Shown one piece after another: positions 16,712-26,233 of a DNA stretch of 60,306 nt (positions within the stretch are counted from its first letter, which is position 1; every line of letters starts with the position of its first letter). The DNA is from Myxococcales bacterium. Lineage in GTDB: Bacteria; Myxococcota_A; Polyangia; Polyangiales; Houyiibacteriaceae. Where the stretch lies: positions 1 to 60,306 of the forward strand of contig JAHBWH010000029.1 in the NCBI GenBank assembly GCA_019637115.1. Direction: 5' to 3'. Under the pieces are notes generated by a model. It saw only the letters and a program-made list of their open reading frames with translations. It did no database searches and was not told the DNA's origin. The position numbers and the translations under genes were made by a program.

Positions 16712-18472
16712 ATGTCCGAAACCACCCAAACCACCGCCTCCATGGGCGATACCTTTGCGGCGCTCTTCGAAGCGACCAGCACCCGCACCGACAAGCTCCG
16801 TGAAGGCGACATCGTCGCCGGCAAGGTGATCAAGGTCGGCAAAGATTCCGTCGTCGTCGACATCGGCTACAAGTCCGAAGGTGTCATCTCGATCGACGAG
16901 TTCCTCGATGAGAACGGCCGCGTCGACGTCAACGCGGGCGACGAGGTCGACGTCCTCGTCGAGGCGAAGGAGAACGAGTACGGCCTCGTCCTCCTCTCCA
17001 AGGAGAAGGCCGACAAGCTCAAGGTCTGGGACGAGATCAGCGCCGCCTGCGAGCGTGACGAGCTGATCAGCGGGACCATCACCCAGCGCGTGAAGGGCGG
17101 CCTCTCGGTCACCATCCGCGGCGGCGTGAAGGCGTTCCTCCCGGGCTCGCAGGTGGACCTCCGCCCGGTCCGCAACCTCGACAAGCTCCTCGGTCAGACC
17201 TTCGACTTCAAGGTCATCAAGTTCAACAAGAAGCGCGGCAACATCGTGCTCTCGCGCCGCGTCCTCCTCGAGAAGGAGCGCGACCGCCTCAAGGCGAAGA
17301 CCCTCGAGAACCTCGAGGAGAACCAAATCGTCACGGGCACCATCAAGAACATCACCGAGTACGGCGCCTTCGTCGACCTCGGCGGGATCGATGGTCTGCT
17401 CCACATCACGGACATGTCCTGGGGCCGCGTCAACCACCCGAGCGAGATGTTCGGCGTCGGCGACGAGGTCACCGTCAAGGTCCTCAAGTACAACCCGGAG
17501 ACGGAGCGCGTCTCTCTCGGCCTCAAGCAGATGCAAGAGGATCCGTGGAACCACGCGCAGGACGTCTTCAAGCCCGGCACGAAGGTCAAGGGCAAGGTCG
17601 TGTCCATCACGGACTACGGCGCCTTCGTGGAGCTGGAGCAGGGCGTCGAGGGCCTCATCCACGTCAGCGAGATGACGTGGACCAAGCCCAAGCACCCGTC
17701 GAAGGTGCTCGAGATGGGTCAAGAGGTCGAGACCGTCGTGCTCGACATCGACATCCAGCACAAGCGCATCAGCCTCGGTCTCAAGCAGCTCGAGCCCGAT
17801 CCGTGGACGCTCTTCACCCAGAAGTACAACCCGGGTGACATCATCCAGGGCAAGGTCCGCAGCATCACCGACTACGGCGTGTTCATCGGGATCGAGGACG
17901 GCGTCGACGGCATGGTGCACAAGTCCGACCTCAGCTGGACGACGAAGGTCAACCAGCCGGGCGACGTCTACCGCAAGGGCGACGAGGTCGAGGCCATCAT
18001 CCTCTCGATCAATCACGAGGAGCAGAAGGTCAGCCTCGGCATCAAGCAGCTCTACGAAGATCCGTGGAACTACATCCCGCAGCGCTACCCCGAGGGCACC
18101 GTCCTCGAGGTCAAGGTCCTCTCGGTCAACGACTACGAGGCGATCGTTGAGCTCGAGCAGGGTGTGGAGGGCACGATCGCCCGCTCCGAGATCAGCAGCG
18201 ACATGAGCGTGGATCCCACGCAGATCGTGAAGGCCGGCGAGATCCTCAAGGCGCAGGTCATCCGCCTCGACGAGGAGGATCGTCGCCTCAGCCTCTCGTT
18301 CAAGAGCGCTGACAACAAGGACCTCGACGAGAAGATGAAGTACGTCGCGGAGCGCAAGGCGAAGGCCGCGCCGGCGGGTCAGGTTGGGGGTCGTCAGACG
18401 ACGGCGACGCTCGGCGACCTGCTGAAGAACAAGCTCGGCGACATGCAGGTGAGCAAGGACGAAGAGGAGTGA
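16712..18472 (+). CDS. rpsA: 30S ribosomal protein S1
   Basis: A 586-residue protein with six S1 (OB-fold) domains, the full set for a classical S1 that recruits mRNA to the 30S subunit. The domains begin at about residues 33 (GDIVAGKVIKV), 120 (ISGTITQRVKGG), 205 (VTGTIKNITEYGAFVDLG), 290 (VKGKVVSITDYGAFVELE), 377 (IQGKVRSITDYGVFIGIE) and 465 (LEVKVLSVNDYEAIVELE). Repeated LGLKQ and DPW endings are clear. The ATG at 16712 (MSETTQTTASMGDTFAALFE) is used; the in-frame extension upstream overlaps the leader hairpin. Transcription ends at the two terminators just downstream. Confidence 0.96.
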   Translation: MSETTQTTASMGDTFAALFEATSTRTDKLREGDIVAGKVIKVGKDSVVVDIGYKSEGVISIDEFLDENGRVDVNAGDEVDVLVEAKENEYGLVLLSKEKADKLKVWDEISAACERDELISGTITQRVKGGLSVTIRGGVKAFLPGSQVDLRPVRNLDKLLGQTFDFKVIKFNKKRGNIVLSRRVLLEKERDRLKAKTLENLEENQIVTGTIKNITEYGAFVDLGGIDGLLHITDMSWGRVNHPSEMFGVGDEVTVKVLKYNPETERVSLGLKQMQEDPWNHAQDVFKPGTKVKGKVVSITDYGAFVELEQGVEGLIHVSEMTWTKPKHPSKVLEMGQEVETVVLDIDIQHKRISLGLKQLEPDPWTLFTQKYNPGDIIQGKVRSITDYGVFIGIEDGVDGMVHKSDLSWTTKVNQPGDVYRKGDEVEAIILSINHEEQKVSLGIKQLYEDPWNYIPQRYPEGTVLEVKVLSVNDYEAIVELEQGVEGTIARSEISSDMSVDPTQIVKAGEILKAQVIRLDEEDRRLSLSFKSADNKDLDEKMKYVAERKAKAAPAGQVGGRQTTATLGDLLKNKLGDMQVSKDEEE

Positions 18473-18480
18473 ACCTCCAC

Positions 18481-18525
18481 CTTCGTTGAACGAAGAGGCC
18501 GGCGAAAGCCGGCCTTTTCGTTTTT
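18481..18525 (+). terminator. Intrinsic terminator 1 after rpsA
   Basis: A small hairpin CTTCGT-TGA-ACGAAG is followed by GGCCGGC-GAAA-GCCGGCC (18497-18514) and the T-rich run TTTTCGTTTTT. It is a strong rho-independent terminator eight bases after the rpsA stop. Confidence 0.88.
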
Positions 18526-18565
18526 GGGGCCCTCGAACGAGGACGAAGCGGAGTGGCCCTTCCAC

Positions 18566-18609
18566 CTTCGTCGAACGAAGAAGCCGGCGAGAGCCGGCCG
18601 TTTCGTTTT
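18566..18609 (+). terminator. Intrinsic terminator 2 after rpsA (duplicate of the first)
   Basis: The same two-hairpin layout recurs 85 bp later: CTTCGT-CGA-ACGAAG, then GCCGGC-GAGA-GCCGGC and CGTTTCGTTTT. Sequence identity with terminator 1 is high over about 45 bp, so this is a duplicated terminator that would back up the first one. Confidence 0.82.
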
Positions 18610-18667
18610 GGGCGCTTTCCCCGTGGTCACGCGGGACAGCCGGCTGGTTTTGGCGCATGACTGCGAG

Positions 18668-19339
18668 ATGCCCACGCCCCTCGGAAAGCAGCCCCCCGCG
18701 GCACGGCCGATCGCGCTCCTCTCGGACATCCACGGGAACCTCCGCGCCCTCGAGGCGGTCCTCTCGACCCTCGAGCCCTACGACATCGGCACGTGGGTCG
18801 TGGCGGGGGATTCGTTGCTCGGAGGCGATGACCCGCTCGGCGTCTGGCGGCGCCTGAGCCGGCTCGACGCGCTCGTCGTGCGGGGGCTCTCCGACACCGC
18901 GCTCGCCACCGTCGACGCGACGGCCCTGACGGCGCACAGCCCCGAGGAGCAAGCTCGCCTCGAGGCGTTCCGGGCGACGCGCGAGGCGCTCGGCGATCTC
19001 ATCATCGAGCAGCTGCGTCGGCTTCCGCTGCAGCGCCGCGTGCCGCTGATCGACGGCAGCGAGCTGCTGGTGGTCCATGGGTCGCCCTCGGACCCGACCG
19101 CGGCGATCGATCATACGGTGGACGACGACGAGCTGCGCGAGCTGCTCGACGACGATCCGGCGGATCTCGTCGTCTGCGGGGCCGCCCACGTGCCCTTCTT
19201 GCGGGATGTGGACGGCACGCGCGTGGTCGGACTCGGCTCGGTCGGCGACGCGCCCGAGGGCGAGGTGGCGCACTTCGGGGTGATCCGGCCACGGATGGAG
19301 GGGCCGGAGGTGTTGCTCGAGCACGTGCGTTACCGCTGA
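18668..19339 (+). CDS. Metallophosphoesterase, YfcE/MJ0936-like
   Basis: A 223-residue calcineurin-like phosphoesterase. The metal-binding motifs are LLSDIHGNLRAL (about residues 17-28), VVAGDSLLGG in the place of GDxxxxG, VVHGSPSD and a degenerate GAAHVPF in place of GHTHxP. The missing second histidine of GHxH means the metal site may be altered. It begins at ATG 18668 because the earlier in-frame ATG lies before terminator 2. It stands alone between rpsA and an intergenic repeat array. The substrate is unknown. Confidence 0.82.
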   Translation: MPTPLGKQPPAARPIALLSDIHGNLRALEAVLSTLEPYDIGTWVVAGDSLLGGDDPLGVWRRLSRLDALVVRGLSDTALATVDATALTAHSPEEQARLEAFRATREALGDLIIEQLRRLPLQRRVPLIDGSELLVVHGSPSDPTAAIDHTVDDDELRELLDDDPADLVVCGAAHVPFLRDVDGTRVVGLGSVGDAPEGEVAHFGVIRPRMEGPEVLLEHVRYR

Positions 19340-19345
19340 TCGGAG

Positions 19346-19455
19346 GCCGTGTCCGCGACCGTGTCAGAGGCGGTGTCCGCGACCGGTCCGCGACTGTGTC
19401 CGCGACCGTGTCGCGACTGTGACCGAAGCCGTGACCGAAGCCGTGACCGAGGTGC
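19346..19455. repeat. CGGWCN array C (reverse orientation)
   Basis: Read on the minus strand the units are GGTCGC-GGACAC and decayed forms such as GGTCACAGTCGC; on the plus strand they read GTGTCC-GCGACC. There are about nine 12-bp periods with several deletions, ending in three copies of GTGACCGAAGCC. The array fills most of the gap between the phosphoesterase and the J-domain gene. Confidence 0.82.
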
Positions 19456-19522
19456 GTTCACGTCGCTTCGGGTGGCGCGTCACCCGCTGAGCATCGGCAG
19501 AGCCGTGGTAGAGTCCGCCGTC

Positions 19523-20005
19523 GTGAGCGACCGACTCGACGAGCTGGATTACTACACGCTCCTCGGGGTGAGCGCGGCCGCGAGCGCCGACGAGCTCCGG
19601 TCGGCGTTCCACCGCTTCGCGCTGAAATACCACCCGGACAACCACAGCGGCGGTGACGACGCGCGCTTGGCACGCGCGACTCAGATCTTCCGTCGCGGCG
19701 CCGAGGCGTACCGGGTGCTCTCGAGCCCCGAGACGCGCCGCCGCTACGACGACGCGCTCTCGCGCGGCGAGCGGCGCCTGCGGAGCGAGCCCGAGCCCTC
19801 GGTCCGGCGCCCCGCGAGCGGTACGCAGACGGTGAACCGCAAGGCCCACCCGTTCTACAAGAAGGCCGAGCAGCTCATCGGCGCGGGAGACTGGGCCAAC
19901 GCGAAGCTGCAGCTGAAGATCGCCGCGCAGCACGATCCCGAGAGCGATCTCGTGAAGGCGAAGCTGGCCATCGTCGAAGCCCAGCTCGCCGCGAAGAAGC
20001 GCTGA
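19523..20005 (+). CDS. J-domain protein with a C-terminal TPR-like region
   Basis: A 160-residue protein with an N-terminal J-domain (about residues 6-75: DYYTLLGVSAAASADELRSA, HPD in KYHPDNH, AYRVLSSPETRRRYDD), which would stimulate a DnaK ATPase. The Gly/Phe and zinc-finger parts of true DnaJ are absent. After an Arg/Ser-rich linker, residues from about 118 to the end (FYKKAEQLIGAGDWANAKLQ) look like one TPR-type helical pair. The GTG at 19523 follows a TAGAGT box eight bases upstream. It is probably a specialised co-chaperone; the client is unknown. Repeat arrays lie on both sides. Confidence 0.85.
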   Translation: MSDRLDELDYYTLLGVSAAASADELRSAFHRFALKYHPDNHSGGDDARLARATQIFRRGAEAYRVLSSPETRRRYDDALSRGERRLRSEPEPSVRRPASGTQTVNRKAHPFYKKAEQLIGAGDWANAKLQLKIAAQHDPESDLVKAKLAIVEAQLAAKKR

Positions 20006-20027
20006 CCCGACTCGTTTGGTCCCGGTC

Positions 20028-20095
20028 GCGGGTACGGACGCAGACGCGGCCTCCGACGCGGCCTCCGACACGGTCGCGGCCGCTGACCGCGGCGG
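20028..20095. repeat. CGGWCN array D (short)
   Basis: A short, degenerate stretch with units such as CGGTCG, CGGACG, CGGCCT-CCGACG (twice) and CGGTCG between the J-domain gene and hisB. Unit regularity is lower than in the other arrays, so it may be an old or eroded member. Confidence 0.6.
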
Positions 20096-20133
20096 GCTCG
20101 CGCGGAGGGGGAAAACGAGTAAGCTCCGCGCCT

Positions 20134-20730
20134 ATGACGCGGCGCGCCGAGCTCTCGCGCACGACCTCCGAGACCTCGATCGAGATCTCCGTCGACCTGG
20201 ACGGGACGGGGCGGCACGAGATCGTGACCCCGCTCCCTTTCCTCAGCCACATGGTCGATCAGCTCGCCCGACATGGGCTCTTCGACCTGGTCGTGAAGGC
20301 CAGCGGGGACGTGGAGATCGACGGCCACCACACGACCGAGGATCTCGGGATCACGCTCGGCAAGGCCTTCGCGGACGCCCTCGGCGACAAGCGCGGGATC
20401 CGGCGCTACGGCTGGGCGACGCTGCCGATGGACGAGGCCTGCGTGAGCTGCTCCCTCGACCTCTCGGGCCGCACGTTCTTCGTGTGGAAGGTGCCGATGC
20501 CGAAGGCGAAGGTGGGCGAGTTCGACACCGAGCTCGCCGAGGTCTTCTTCGAGGGCTTCGCCCGCGGCGCGCAGTGCAACCTGCACTTCCACCTGCTCGC
20601 CGGCGAGAACCTGCACCACATCATCGAGATCTGCTTCAAGGCGTTCGCGAAGGCGCTGCGGGCCGCGGTCGAGCTCGACCCACGGGCCGGCGACGTCTTG
20701 CCCTCCACGAAGGGCACCCTGACCGAATGA
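20134..20730 (+). CDS. hisB: Imidazoleglycerol-phosphate dehydratase HisB
   Basis: A 198-residue monofunctional IGP dehydratase (no phosphatase domain), the sixth step of histidine synthesis. It carries both metal-binding motifs of the family, HHTTEDLGI (about residues 69-77) and HHIIEICFKAFAKALR (about residues 166-181), and starts with the usual R-x-T-x-E-T (RTTSETSIEI). It is the first gene of hisB-H-A-F. A TAAGCT box lies eight bases before the ATG, which is short for a normal leader. Confidence 0.95.
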   Translation: MTRRAELSRTTSETSIEISVDLDGTGRHEIVTPLPFLSHMVDQLARHGLFDLVVKASGDVEIDGHHTTEDLGITLGKAFADALGDKRGIRRYGWATLPMDEACVSCSLDLSGRTFFVWKVPMPKAKVGEFDTELAEVFFEGFARGAQCNLHFHLLAGENLHHIIEICFKAFAKALRAAVELDPRAGDVLPSTKGTLTE

Positions 20731-20737
20731 GCACGCC

Positions 20738-21361
20738 GTGAACCGCGCCGTCACCGTCGTCGACCTGGGCCTCGGCAACCTCCACAGCGTCCACCAGGCG
20801 CTCGTGCGCGCGGGCGCGAGCCCGGTCGTCACGCGCGATCCCGCGCAGGTGCGCGAGGCGACGCGGCTCGTCGTGCCGGGCCAGGGTGCCTTCCGCGAGG
20901 GCAGCGCCGCGCTCGCGGGCCCCCTCGGCGACGCCTTGCGCGCGTACCTCGCGGCGGAGCGGCCCTACCTCGGGATCTGCCTCGGGATGCAGCTGCTCTT
21001 CGAGGGCAGCGAAGAGGCGCCCGGGGCGCCGGGGCTCGGGGTCTTCGCGGGCTCGGTGCGGCGTTTCCCGCGGGACCTGCGCGACGCCGCCGGCCGCCGG
21101 CTGAAGGTGCCGCACATGGGCTGGCGCCCGCTCGTCTGTACGCGACCGAGCGCGCTCGTCGAGGACGGCGCGTGGATGTACTTCGTCCACTCCTACCACT
21201 GCGTCCCGACCGACCCGTCGCTCACGGTCGCGCACGCGGAGCACGGCGGCGCCTTCTGTGCGGCGGTCGAGCGAGACCACGTCTTCGCGTGCCAATTCCA
21301 CCCGGAGAAGAGCCAGCGCCGCGGCGCTCGGCTCTTGGAGGCGTTCGTCCGATGGAGCTGA
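20738..21361 (+). CDS. hisH: Imidazole glycerol phosphate synthase, glutaminase subunit HisH
   Basis: A 207-residue class I glutamine amidotransferase that supplies ammonia to HisF. The nucleophile Cys is in [15 protein letters not shown] (about residue 84), and the catalytic His-x-Glu pair is in CQFHPEKSQ near the C-terminus. PHMGWR is the family marker. It starts with GTG seven bases after hisB and overlaps hisA by ten bases. Confidence 0.95.
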   Translation: MNRAVTVVDLGLGNLHSVHQALVRAGASPVVTRDPAQVREATRLVVPGQGAFREGSAALAGPLGDALRAYLAAERPYLGICLGMQLLFEGSEEAPGAPGLGVFAGSVRRFPRDLRDAAGRRLKVPHMGWRPLVCTRPSALVEDGAWMYFVHSYHCVPTDPSLTVAHAEHGGAFCAAVERDHVFACQFHPEKSQRRGARLLEAFVRWS

Positions 21362-22074
21362 TACCCGCCATCGATCTCCTCGACGGCAAGGTCGTCCGGC
21401 TCACCCAGGGTCGCTACGACGCCGTCACGGTCTACGCCGACGACCCCGTCGCCCAAGCGGTCGCGTTCGAGCGCGAGGGGGCGCGTCGCCTCCACGTCGT
21501 CGACCTCGACGGCGCCCGCGACGGGCGGCCTGGGAACGTCGCCGTGATCGAGGGAATCCTCGGCGCGACCTCGCTCGCCGTGCAGGTGGGCGGCGGCGTG
21601 CGCGACGCGGCGACGGCCAGCCGGTGGCGCGCGGTCGGGGCCCGCCGCGTGGTGCTCGGGACCGCCGCCGTGAAGGACCCGGCGCTCGTGCGCGCGCTCG
21701 CGCGCGACGGCGAGGTGGTCGTCGCGATCGACGCGCGGGGCGGCGAGGTCGCGGTCGAGGGCTGGCTCGAGGGCAGCGGGGTCGACGCGACCGAGCTCGC
21801 GCGCGAGGTCGACGGTTGGGGCGTCGCGGCCATCCTCTACACGAACATCGACCGAGACGGCACGCGCCACGGCCCGGACGTCGAGGGCACGGCGGCCCTC
21901 CAGCGCGTGGTGAAGGCCACCGTCATCGCCTCGGGCGGGATCGGCACGCTCGACGATCTGCGCGCCTTGGCGGCGGCGGGCGTCCGCGCGACGGTCTGCG
22001 GGCGCGCGCTCTACGCCGGGGCGTTCACCGTCGCCGAGGGCCTCGCCGCGCTCGCGGAGGTCTCCGCGCCATGA
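21352..22074 (+). CDS. hisA: ProFAR isomerase HisA
   Basis: A 240-residue TIM-barrel enzyme for the fourth step of histidine synthesis. [15 protein letters not shown] carries the first catalytic Asp (about residue 8), the second lies in [14 protein letters not shown] (about residue 168), and the phosphate loops VGGGVRD and [11 protein letters not shown] are intact. It overlaps hisH at the 5' end and hisF at the 3' end. It could also act as PriA in tryptophan synthesis in some bacteria, but nothing here suggests that. Confidence 0.95.
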   Translation: MELIPAIDLLDGKVVRLTQGRYDAVTVYADDPVAQAVAFEREGARRLHVVDLDGARDGRPGNVAVIEGILGATSLAVQVGGGVRDAATASRWRAVGARRVVLGTAAVKDPALVRALARDGEVVVAIDARGGEVAVEGWLEGSGVDATELAREVDGWGVAAILYTNIDRDGTRHGPDVEGTAALQRVVKATVIASGGIGTLDDLRALAAAGVRATVCGRALYAGAFTVAEGLAALAEVSAP

Positions 22075-22850
22075 CCGTGAAGCGCATCATCCCCTGCCTC
22101 GACGTGAAGGACGGGCGGGTGGTCAAGGGCGTGAACTTCGTCGGCCTCCGAGACGCAGGAGATCCGGTCGAGCTCGCCGCGCGCTATTCGGACCAGGGCG
22201 CCGACGAGATCTGTTTCCTCGACATCACGGCGAGTCACGAGGCGAGGCGCACACTCTTCGCGCTCGTCGAGCGCTGCGCGCGGGAGATCGCGGTGCCGCT
22301 CACGGTGGGCGGCGGGGTCCGCACCCGCGAGGACGTCCGCGACCTCCTGAACGCGGGGGCGGACAAGGTCTCCATCAACAGCGCCGCGGTGGCCCGCCCG
22401 GAGCTCGTCGCGGAGGTCGGCGAGGCCTACGGCGCGCAGGCGCTCGTCATCGCGATCGACGCCAAGCGGGGGGAGGGCGCGAGCGGCTTCGAGGTCTACA
22501 CCCACGGCGGCCGGCGCCCGACGGGGCGGGACGTGATCGCGTGGGCGCGAGAGGTCGAGCGCCTCGGCGCGGGAGAGCTCCTCGTCACGAGCATGGATCG
22601 GGACGGCACCCGCGACGGGTACGACCTGCCGCTGACGCGGGCGATCGCCGAGGCGGTCGGCATCCCCGTCATCGCCTCCGGCGGGGTGGGGACGCTCGGG
22701 CACGTGCTCGAGGGGCTGACCGCGGGCGGCGCCGACGCCGCGCTGGCGGCGTCGATCTTTCACGACGGGCAGCATACCGTCGGCGACGTGAAGCGTTTCC
22801 TGTTGCAGGCCGGCGTCTCGGTCCGCCCCCCGGAGGAGTCCGACGCATGA
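22071..22850 (+). CDS. hisF: Imidazole glycerol phosphate synthase, cyclase subunit HisF
   Basis: A 259-residue TIM-barrel cyclase that pairs with HisH. The catalytic Asp residues are in [16 protein letters not shown] (about residue 11) and [16 protein letters not shown] (about residue 131). [17 protein letters not shown] and [11 protein letters not shown] are the phosphate-binding loops. It ends with the ATGA overlap into the next gene, so that membrane protein is probably cotranslated. Confidence 0.96.
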   Translation: MTVKRIIPCLDVKDGRVVKGVNFVGLRDAGDPVELAARYSDQGADEICFLDITASHEARRTLFALVERCAREIAVPLTVGGGVRTREDVRDLLNAGADKVSINSAAVARPELVAEVGEAYGAQALVIAIDAKRGEGASGFEVYTHGGRRPTGRDVIAWAREVERLGAGELLVTSMDRDGTRDGYDLPLTRAIAEAVGIPVIASGGVGTLGHVLEGLTAGGADAALAASIFHDGQHTVGDVKRFLLQAGVSVRPPEESDA

Positions 22851-24502
22851 GCGCCATGGGGGTGACCGTCCGGGAGCTCGTCACGCGCCTGCGCGCGCGC
22901 GACGCGCGGCTCCCCTTCGAGATCGGCGCCTTCGTCGCGCTCGAGGTGAGCGAGCGCTTGCTGGAGGGGCCGGCGATGGTCGGCCCCGACGACGTGCGGA
23001 TCGGCCCCGAGGGCAACCTCGCGGTCTACACCGCGCCGCACTCGGCGAGCAGCGCAGAGGCGGCGAAGAGCGTCGCGTCGCTGCTCGCGCACCTCTTGGT
23101 GGCGGCGGGCAAGGGGGTGCCGCCGGTGCTCCTGCAGCTCGTGGAGCGAGGTCCGGCGGACGGACGGTGGGAGCTCGGTCGACTGCGCGACGAGCTCGAA
23201 GCGAGCCTCGTGCCGCTCAACCGATCGGCCGCGCGCCGTGTCCTCTCGCGGATCGTGCGCGACGTCGAGACGCGGCCGCGGACGAGCTCGCGCCCGCCGC
23301 CGGTCGCGGCTCCCCTCGGGGACGTCGACGACGATCTCGACGCGCTGCTGGCGGTCGGAGAGCCCGACGAGGACGAGGAGCTGCCGACCTCGCAGCTCCC
23401 GCAGCTCGACGCGTCCGGGAACCCCGTCGTCGCGTTCGAGGCGATCACCGCCAAGCGTGGCGCCATCCCCAAGCGCGCGTCCGCGCAGACGCCGGCGGCC
23501 GAGCGCGCGCCGACGTCGCGGGAGCACGACGAGACGGCGCCCCGGATCGCGCGGTCCGCGCCCGAGCCCGAGCCCGACGAGCCAGCGCTCGATCGGGACG
23601 ATCGGGGCGATCGCGCGACGCCCGCCCAACCTCCCTCGCCTCGGCGCGAACCGACCCCGCTCGCGCGTCGGCCCTCGCAGCTGAGGCCTGCGACGCGACC
23701 CTTGCCGGCGGAGGAGCTGGCGGGTGGGCGCGCGGAGCTCGACGACTTCGAGGAGGACGCAGCGCCGCAGCGCGGCGGGATGGGGCTCGCGGTCGTCGGC
23801 TTGCTCGTGCTCATCGTCGCTGGACTCGCGGCGGTCGTCGTGCTGCGGCCCGACGTCATCGACCGCGTCCTCGGTCGTGGCCCCACCGAGGAGGAGCTGC
23901 GCGCGGAGGCGGAGGCCGAGCGGGCGCGTGAGCGCGCCGCCGAGATGGAGCGCGCCGCCACCGAGCTGCGCGCGCGTTACGGTCGCCTGAGCGTGCGCGT
24001 CGCCGAGCGCGAGCGCGCGCAGATCTTCTTGTTCGTGGGGCGCGGGCCGGCGGTCGCCGAGAACCTCCCGCTCGGCGTGGCATACGAGCTCGTGGCGATC
24101 GCGGACGGCCGCGTCCCGACCCGCGCCGTGGTGCCCGCCGCCGCCGAGTGGACGATGGGCGACGAGGGCGCGCCGCCGCTCTACGAGCTCGCCATGCAGA
24201 CGGGCGACGACGAGGTCGGCTTCGAGCGCATCGTGCTCGGCCCGTCGCGGCTTCGCCCGGAGGCGATGGGGCAGCCGAGCACGACCCTGGGGCGCCTGCG
24301 CGTCGTCACGTCGCCGCCCGGCGCTCGCGTCTTCTTGTTGGTCGGCTTCGGCTCGACCGAGATCTCCGACCTGCCCACCGACCGCCCGCAAGAGCTGCTC
24401 GTCTACGACGAGGGCAAGCCCCCACAGCGGGTGTTCATCGGCCCGAGCGACTGGCGGCCCGGCGCGGGAGGACCGACGGCAGAGGTCGAGGTCGCGCTCT
24501 AG
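22847..24502 (+). CDS. Single-pass membrane protein with PEGA-like C-terminal repeats
   Basis: A 551-residue protein. Residues 1-140 form an Ala/Leu-rich domain whose layout ([28 protein letters not shown]) loosely recalls a degenerate kinase C-lobe. Residues 140-310 are acidic and Pro-rich low complexity, and one transmembrane helix lies at about 313-333, followed by a charged helix rich in Glu/Arg (about 345-380). The C-terminal part has two repeats with PEGA-like character ([20 protein letters not shown] and [20 protein letters not shown]). This gives an N-in, C-out topology. It starts at an ATG overlapping the hisF stop. The function is unknown and the kinase comparison is weak. Confidence 0.72.
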   Translation: MSAMGVTVRELVTRLRARDARLPFEIGAFVALEVSERLLEGPAMVGPDDVRIGPEGNLAVYTAPHSASSAEAAKSVASLLAHLLVAAGKGVPPVLLQLVERGPADGRWELGRLRDELEASLVPLNRSAARRVLSRIVRDVETRPRTSSRPPPVAAPLGDVDDDLDALLAVGEPDEDEELPTSQLPQLDASGNPVVAFEAITAKRGAIPKRASAQTPAAERAPTSREHDETAPRIARSAPEPEPDEPALDRDDRGDRATPAQPPSPRREPTPLARRPSQLRPATRPLPAEELAGGRAELDDFEEDAAPQRGGMGLAVVGLLVLIVAGLAAVVVLRPDVIDRVLGRGPTEEELRAEAEAERARERAAEMERAATELRARYGRLSVRVAERERAQIFLFVGRGPAVAENLPLGVAYELVAIADGRVPTRAVVPAAAEWTMGDEGAPPLYELAMQTGDDEVGFERIVLGPSRLRPEAMGQPSTTLGRLRVVTSPPGARVFLLVGFGSTEISDLPTDRPQELLVYDEGKPPQRVFIGPSDWRPGAGGPTAEVEVAL

Positions 24503-24691
24503 CGAGCAGGCGGCCGCGGCGGTGGCAGCCACGCTGAGGGCGTCCTCGTCGTCCTCGAGCGCGCCGCGCCCCACTCGACGACGCGTCGCGCAGCGGGTCG
24601 ACACGGCCTTGCTCGACGGCGTTCGGCGGCGGTCGATCACGCGCAGACCGCCAGGTTGGACGGCCCTCGCTCCGGCGCCCGAGCGCCCACC

Positions 24692-26047
24692 TCAGGCGGA
24701 GGCCGCAGCGACGACCGACTCGACCTCTGCACGGACGGCGGCGAGCTGCGCCTCGTCGCGTGCCTCGAAGCGCATCACGAGCACGGGCTGCGTGTTCGAA
24801 GCCCGCACCAGACCCCAGGCGCCGTCCTCGAAGAGAATTCGCGCGCCGTCGACCGTGATGACGTCGCGCTGCTTCGCGAAGTGCTCGCGGACGCGATCCA
24901 CGATCGCGAACTTCGTCTCGTCGCTGCACTCGAAGCGGAGCTCGGGCGTCGTGAAGGTCGGCGGGACGTCCGCGAGGCGTGTGTGGAGCGGCTCGTCGCT
25001 CCGGCTCAGGAGCTCGAGCAGCCGGCACGCGACGTAGACGGCGTCGTCGAAGCCGTAATAGCGGTCGGCGAAGAAGACGTGTCCGCTCATCTCGCCCGCG
25101 AGGAGGGCGCGCTCCTCCTTCATCTTGGTCTTGATGAGGGAGTGCCCCGTCTTCCAGAGGATTGGGCGACCGCCGTGCGCGGCGATGTCGTCGTAGAGCG
25201 TCTGGGAGCACTTCACCTCGCCGATGACGGCGGCACCCGGGTGCCGGCTCAGGAGGTCGCGCGCCAACAAGATGAGGAGGCGGTCGCCCCAGAGGATCTC
25301 GCCGCGCGCGTCGATGACGCCGATGCGGTCGCCGTCCCCGTCGAAGGCGATGCCGAGGTCGAGGCCCTGGCCGAGCACGGTGTCGCGCAGGAGCTCGAGG
25401 GACTCCGGGTCGGTCGGATCGGGGTGGTGGACGGGGAACGCGCCGTCCATCTCGCACAGCAGCGGGATCGGATCGAAGCCGAGCGCGCGGAGCGCGGCGA
25501 GCGCGGTCGGGCCGGCCGCGCCGTTACCGGCGTCGATGGCGACGCGCAGGCGCGTGTGCGTCGGCGAGACGTTTCCGCGGAGGAAGCCGAGGTAGGCCGG
25601 GAGCACGTCTGCGGTCTCCACCGAGCCGCGCTCGCCGAGGGCGAAGTCCTCGGTCTCGATCATCCGCCGCAGGGTCAGGATGTCCTCGCCGTAGAGCGAC
25701 CCCTTCCCCTTCATCATCTTGAAGCCGTTCTCGGGCGGCGGGTTGTGGCTGCCGGTGATCTCGACGCCACCCTCGAGGTCCAGGTGGTGGACCGCGAAGT
25801 ACATCAGCGGGGTGGGGACGACGCCGATGTCGACGACGTGGAGGCCGGTCTCGAGCATGCCCTCGAGCAGCGCCGCGAAGAGCCGATCGGAGCTGGCGCG
25901 GCAGTCGCGACCGAGCGCCAGGCGGCGCCGGCCGGCGCGCCGGTGGAAGGTGCCGAGCGCGCGCCCGAGGGCACGCACGAGGGCGTCGTCGAGATCGCGG
26001 TCGGCGACCCCACGGATGTCGTACTCGCGGAAGATGTTCGGGTTCAT
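24692..26047 (-). CDS. Phosphomannomutase/phosphoglucomutase
   Basis: A 451-residue alpha-D-phosphohexomutase of the AlgC/ManB type that interconverts hexose 6- and 1-phosphates. The phosphoserine loop is TGSHNPPPENGFK (about residues 97-109), the metal loop is DGDGDR (about residues 240-245), the sugar loop is GEMSGHVFF, and the phosphate-binding loop near the C-terminus is VRASNTQPVLVMRFE. It starts MNPNIFREYDIRG, as usual. With the guanylyltransferase next to it, it makes GDP-mannose for surface polysaccharide or glycoprotein. Confidence 0.93.
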   Translation of the reverse strand: MNPNIFREYDIRGVADRDLDDALVRALGRALGTFHRRAGRRRLALGRDCRASSDRLFAALLEGMLETGLHVVDIGVVPTPLMYFAVHHLDLEGGVEITGSHNPPPENGFKMMKGKGSLYGEDILTLRRMIETEDFALGERGSVETADVLPAYLGFLRGNVSPTHTRLRVAIDAGNGAAGPTALAALRALGFDPIPLLCEMDGAFPVHHPDPTDPESLELLRDTVLGQGLDLGIAFDGDGDRIGVIDARGEILWGDRLLILLARDLLSRHPGAAVIGEVKCSQTLYDDIAAHGGRPILWKTGHSLIKTKMKEERALLAGEMSGHVFFADRYYGFDDAVYVACRLLELLSRSDEPLHTRLADVPPTFTTPELRFECSDETKFAIVDRVREHFAKQRDVITVDGARILFEDGAWGLVRASNTQPVLVMRFEARDEAQLAAVRAEVESVVAAASA

Positions 26048-26233
26048 CGGTCTTCGTGCTTCGACGAGGGTGGATGTTCGGAGGAGGTCGCCCGGCGTTG
26101 GGGAGGCTCGAGTCGGCTTCGCCGAGTGGGGGCTGGTGACGAGCTCCGTTCTCGGAGGGAGCAGCGTGTTTCAGGGGCTCCGCAGCTCTCGTCGAGCGGA
26201 GATGGGTCTTTCTTTCGTAGGGCCGAGGAGCCG
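26048..26233. other. 186-bp gap between the two GDP-mannose genes
   Basis: The spacer between the genes for the guanylyltransferase and the mutase, both minus strand, has no gene. It contains several short GAGCTCCG/CGGAGC-type inverted pairs but no array and no clear terminator. A promoter for the mutase is possible but not obvious. Confidence 0.4.
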
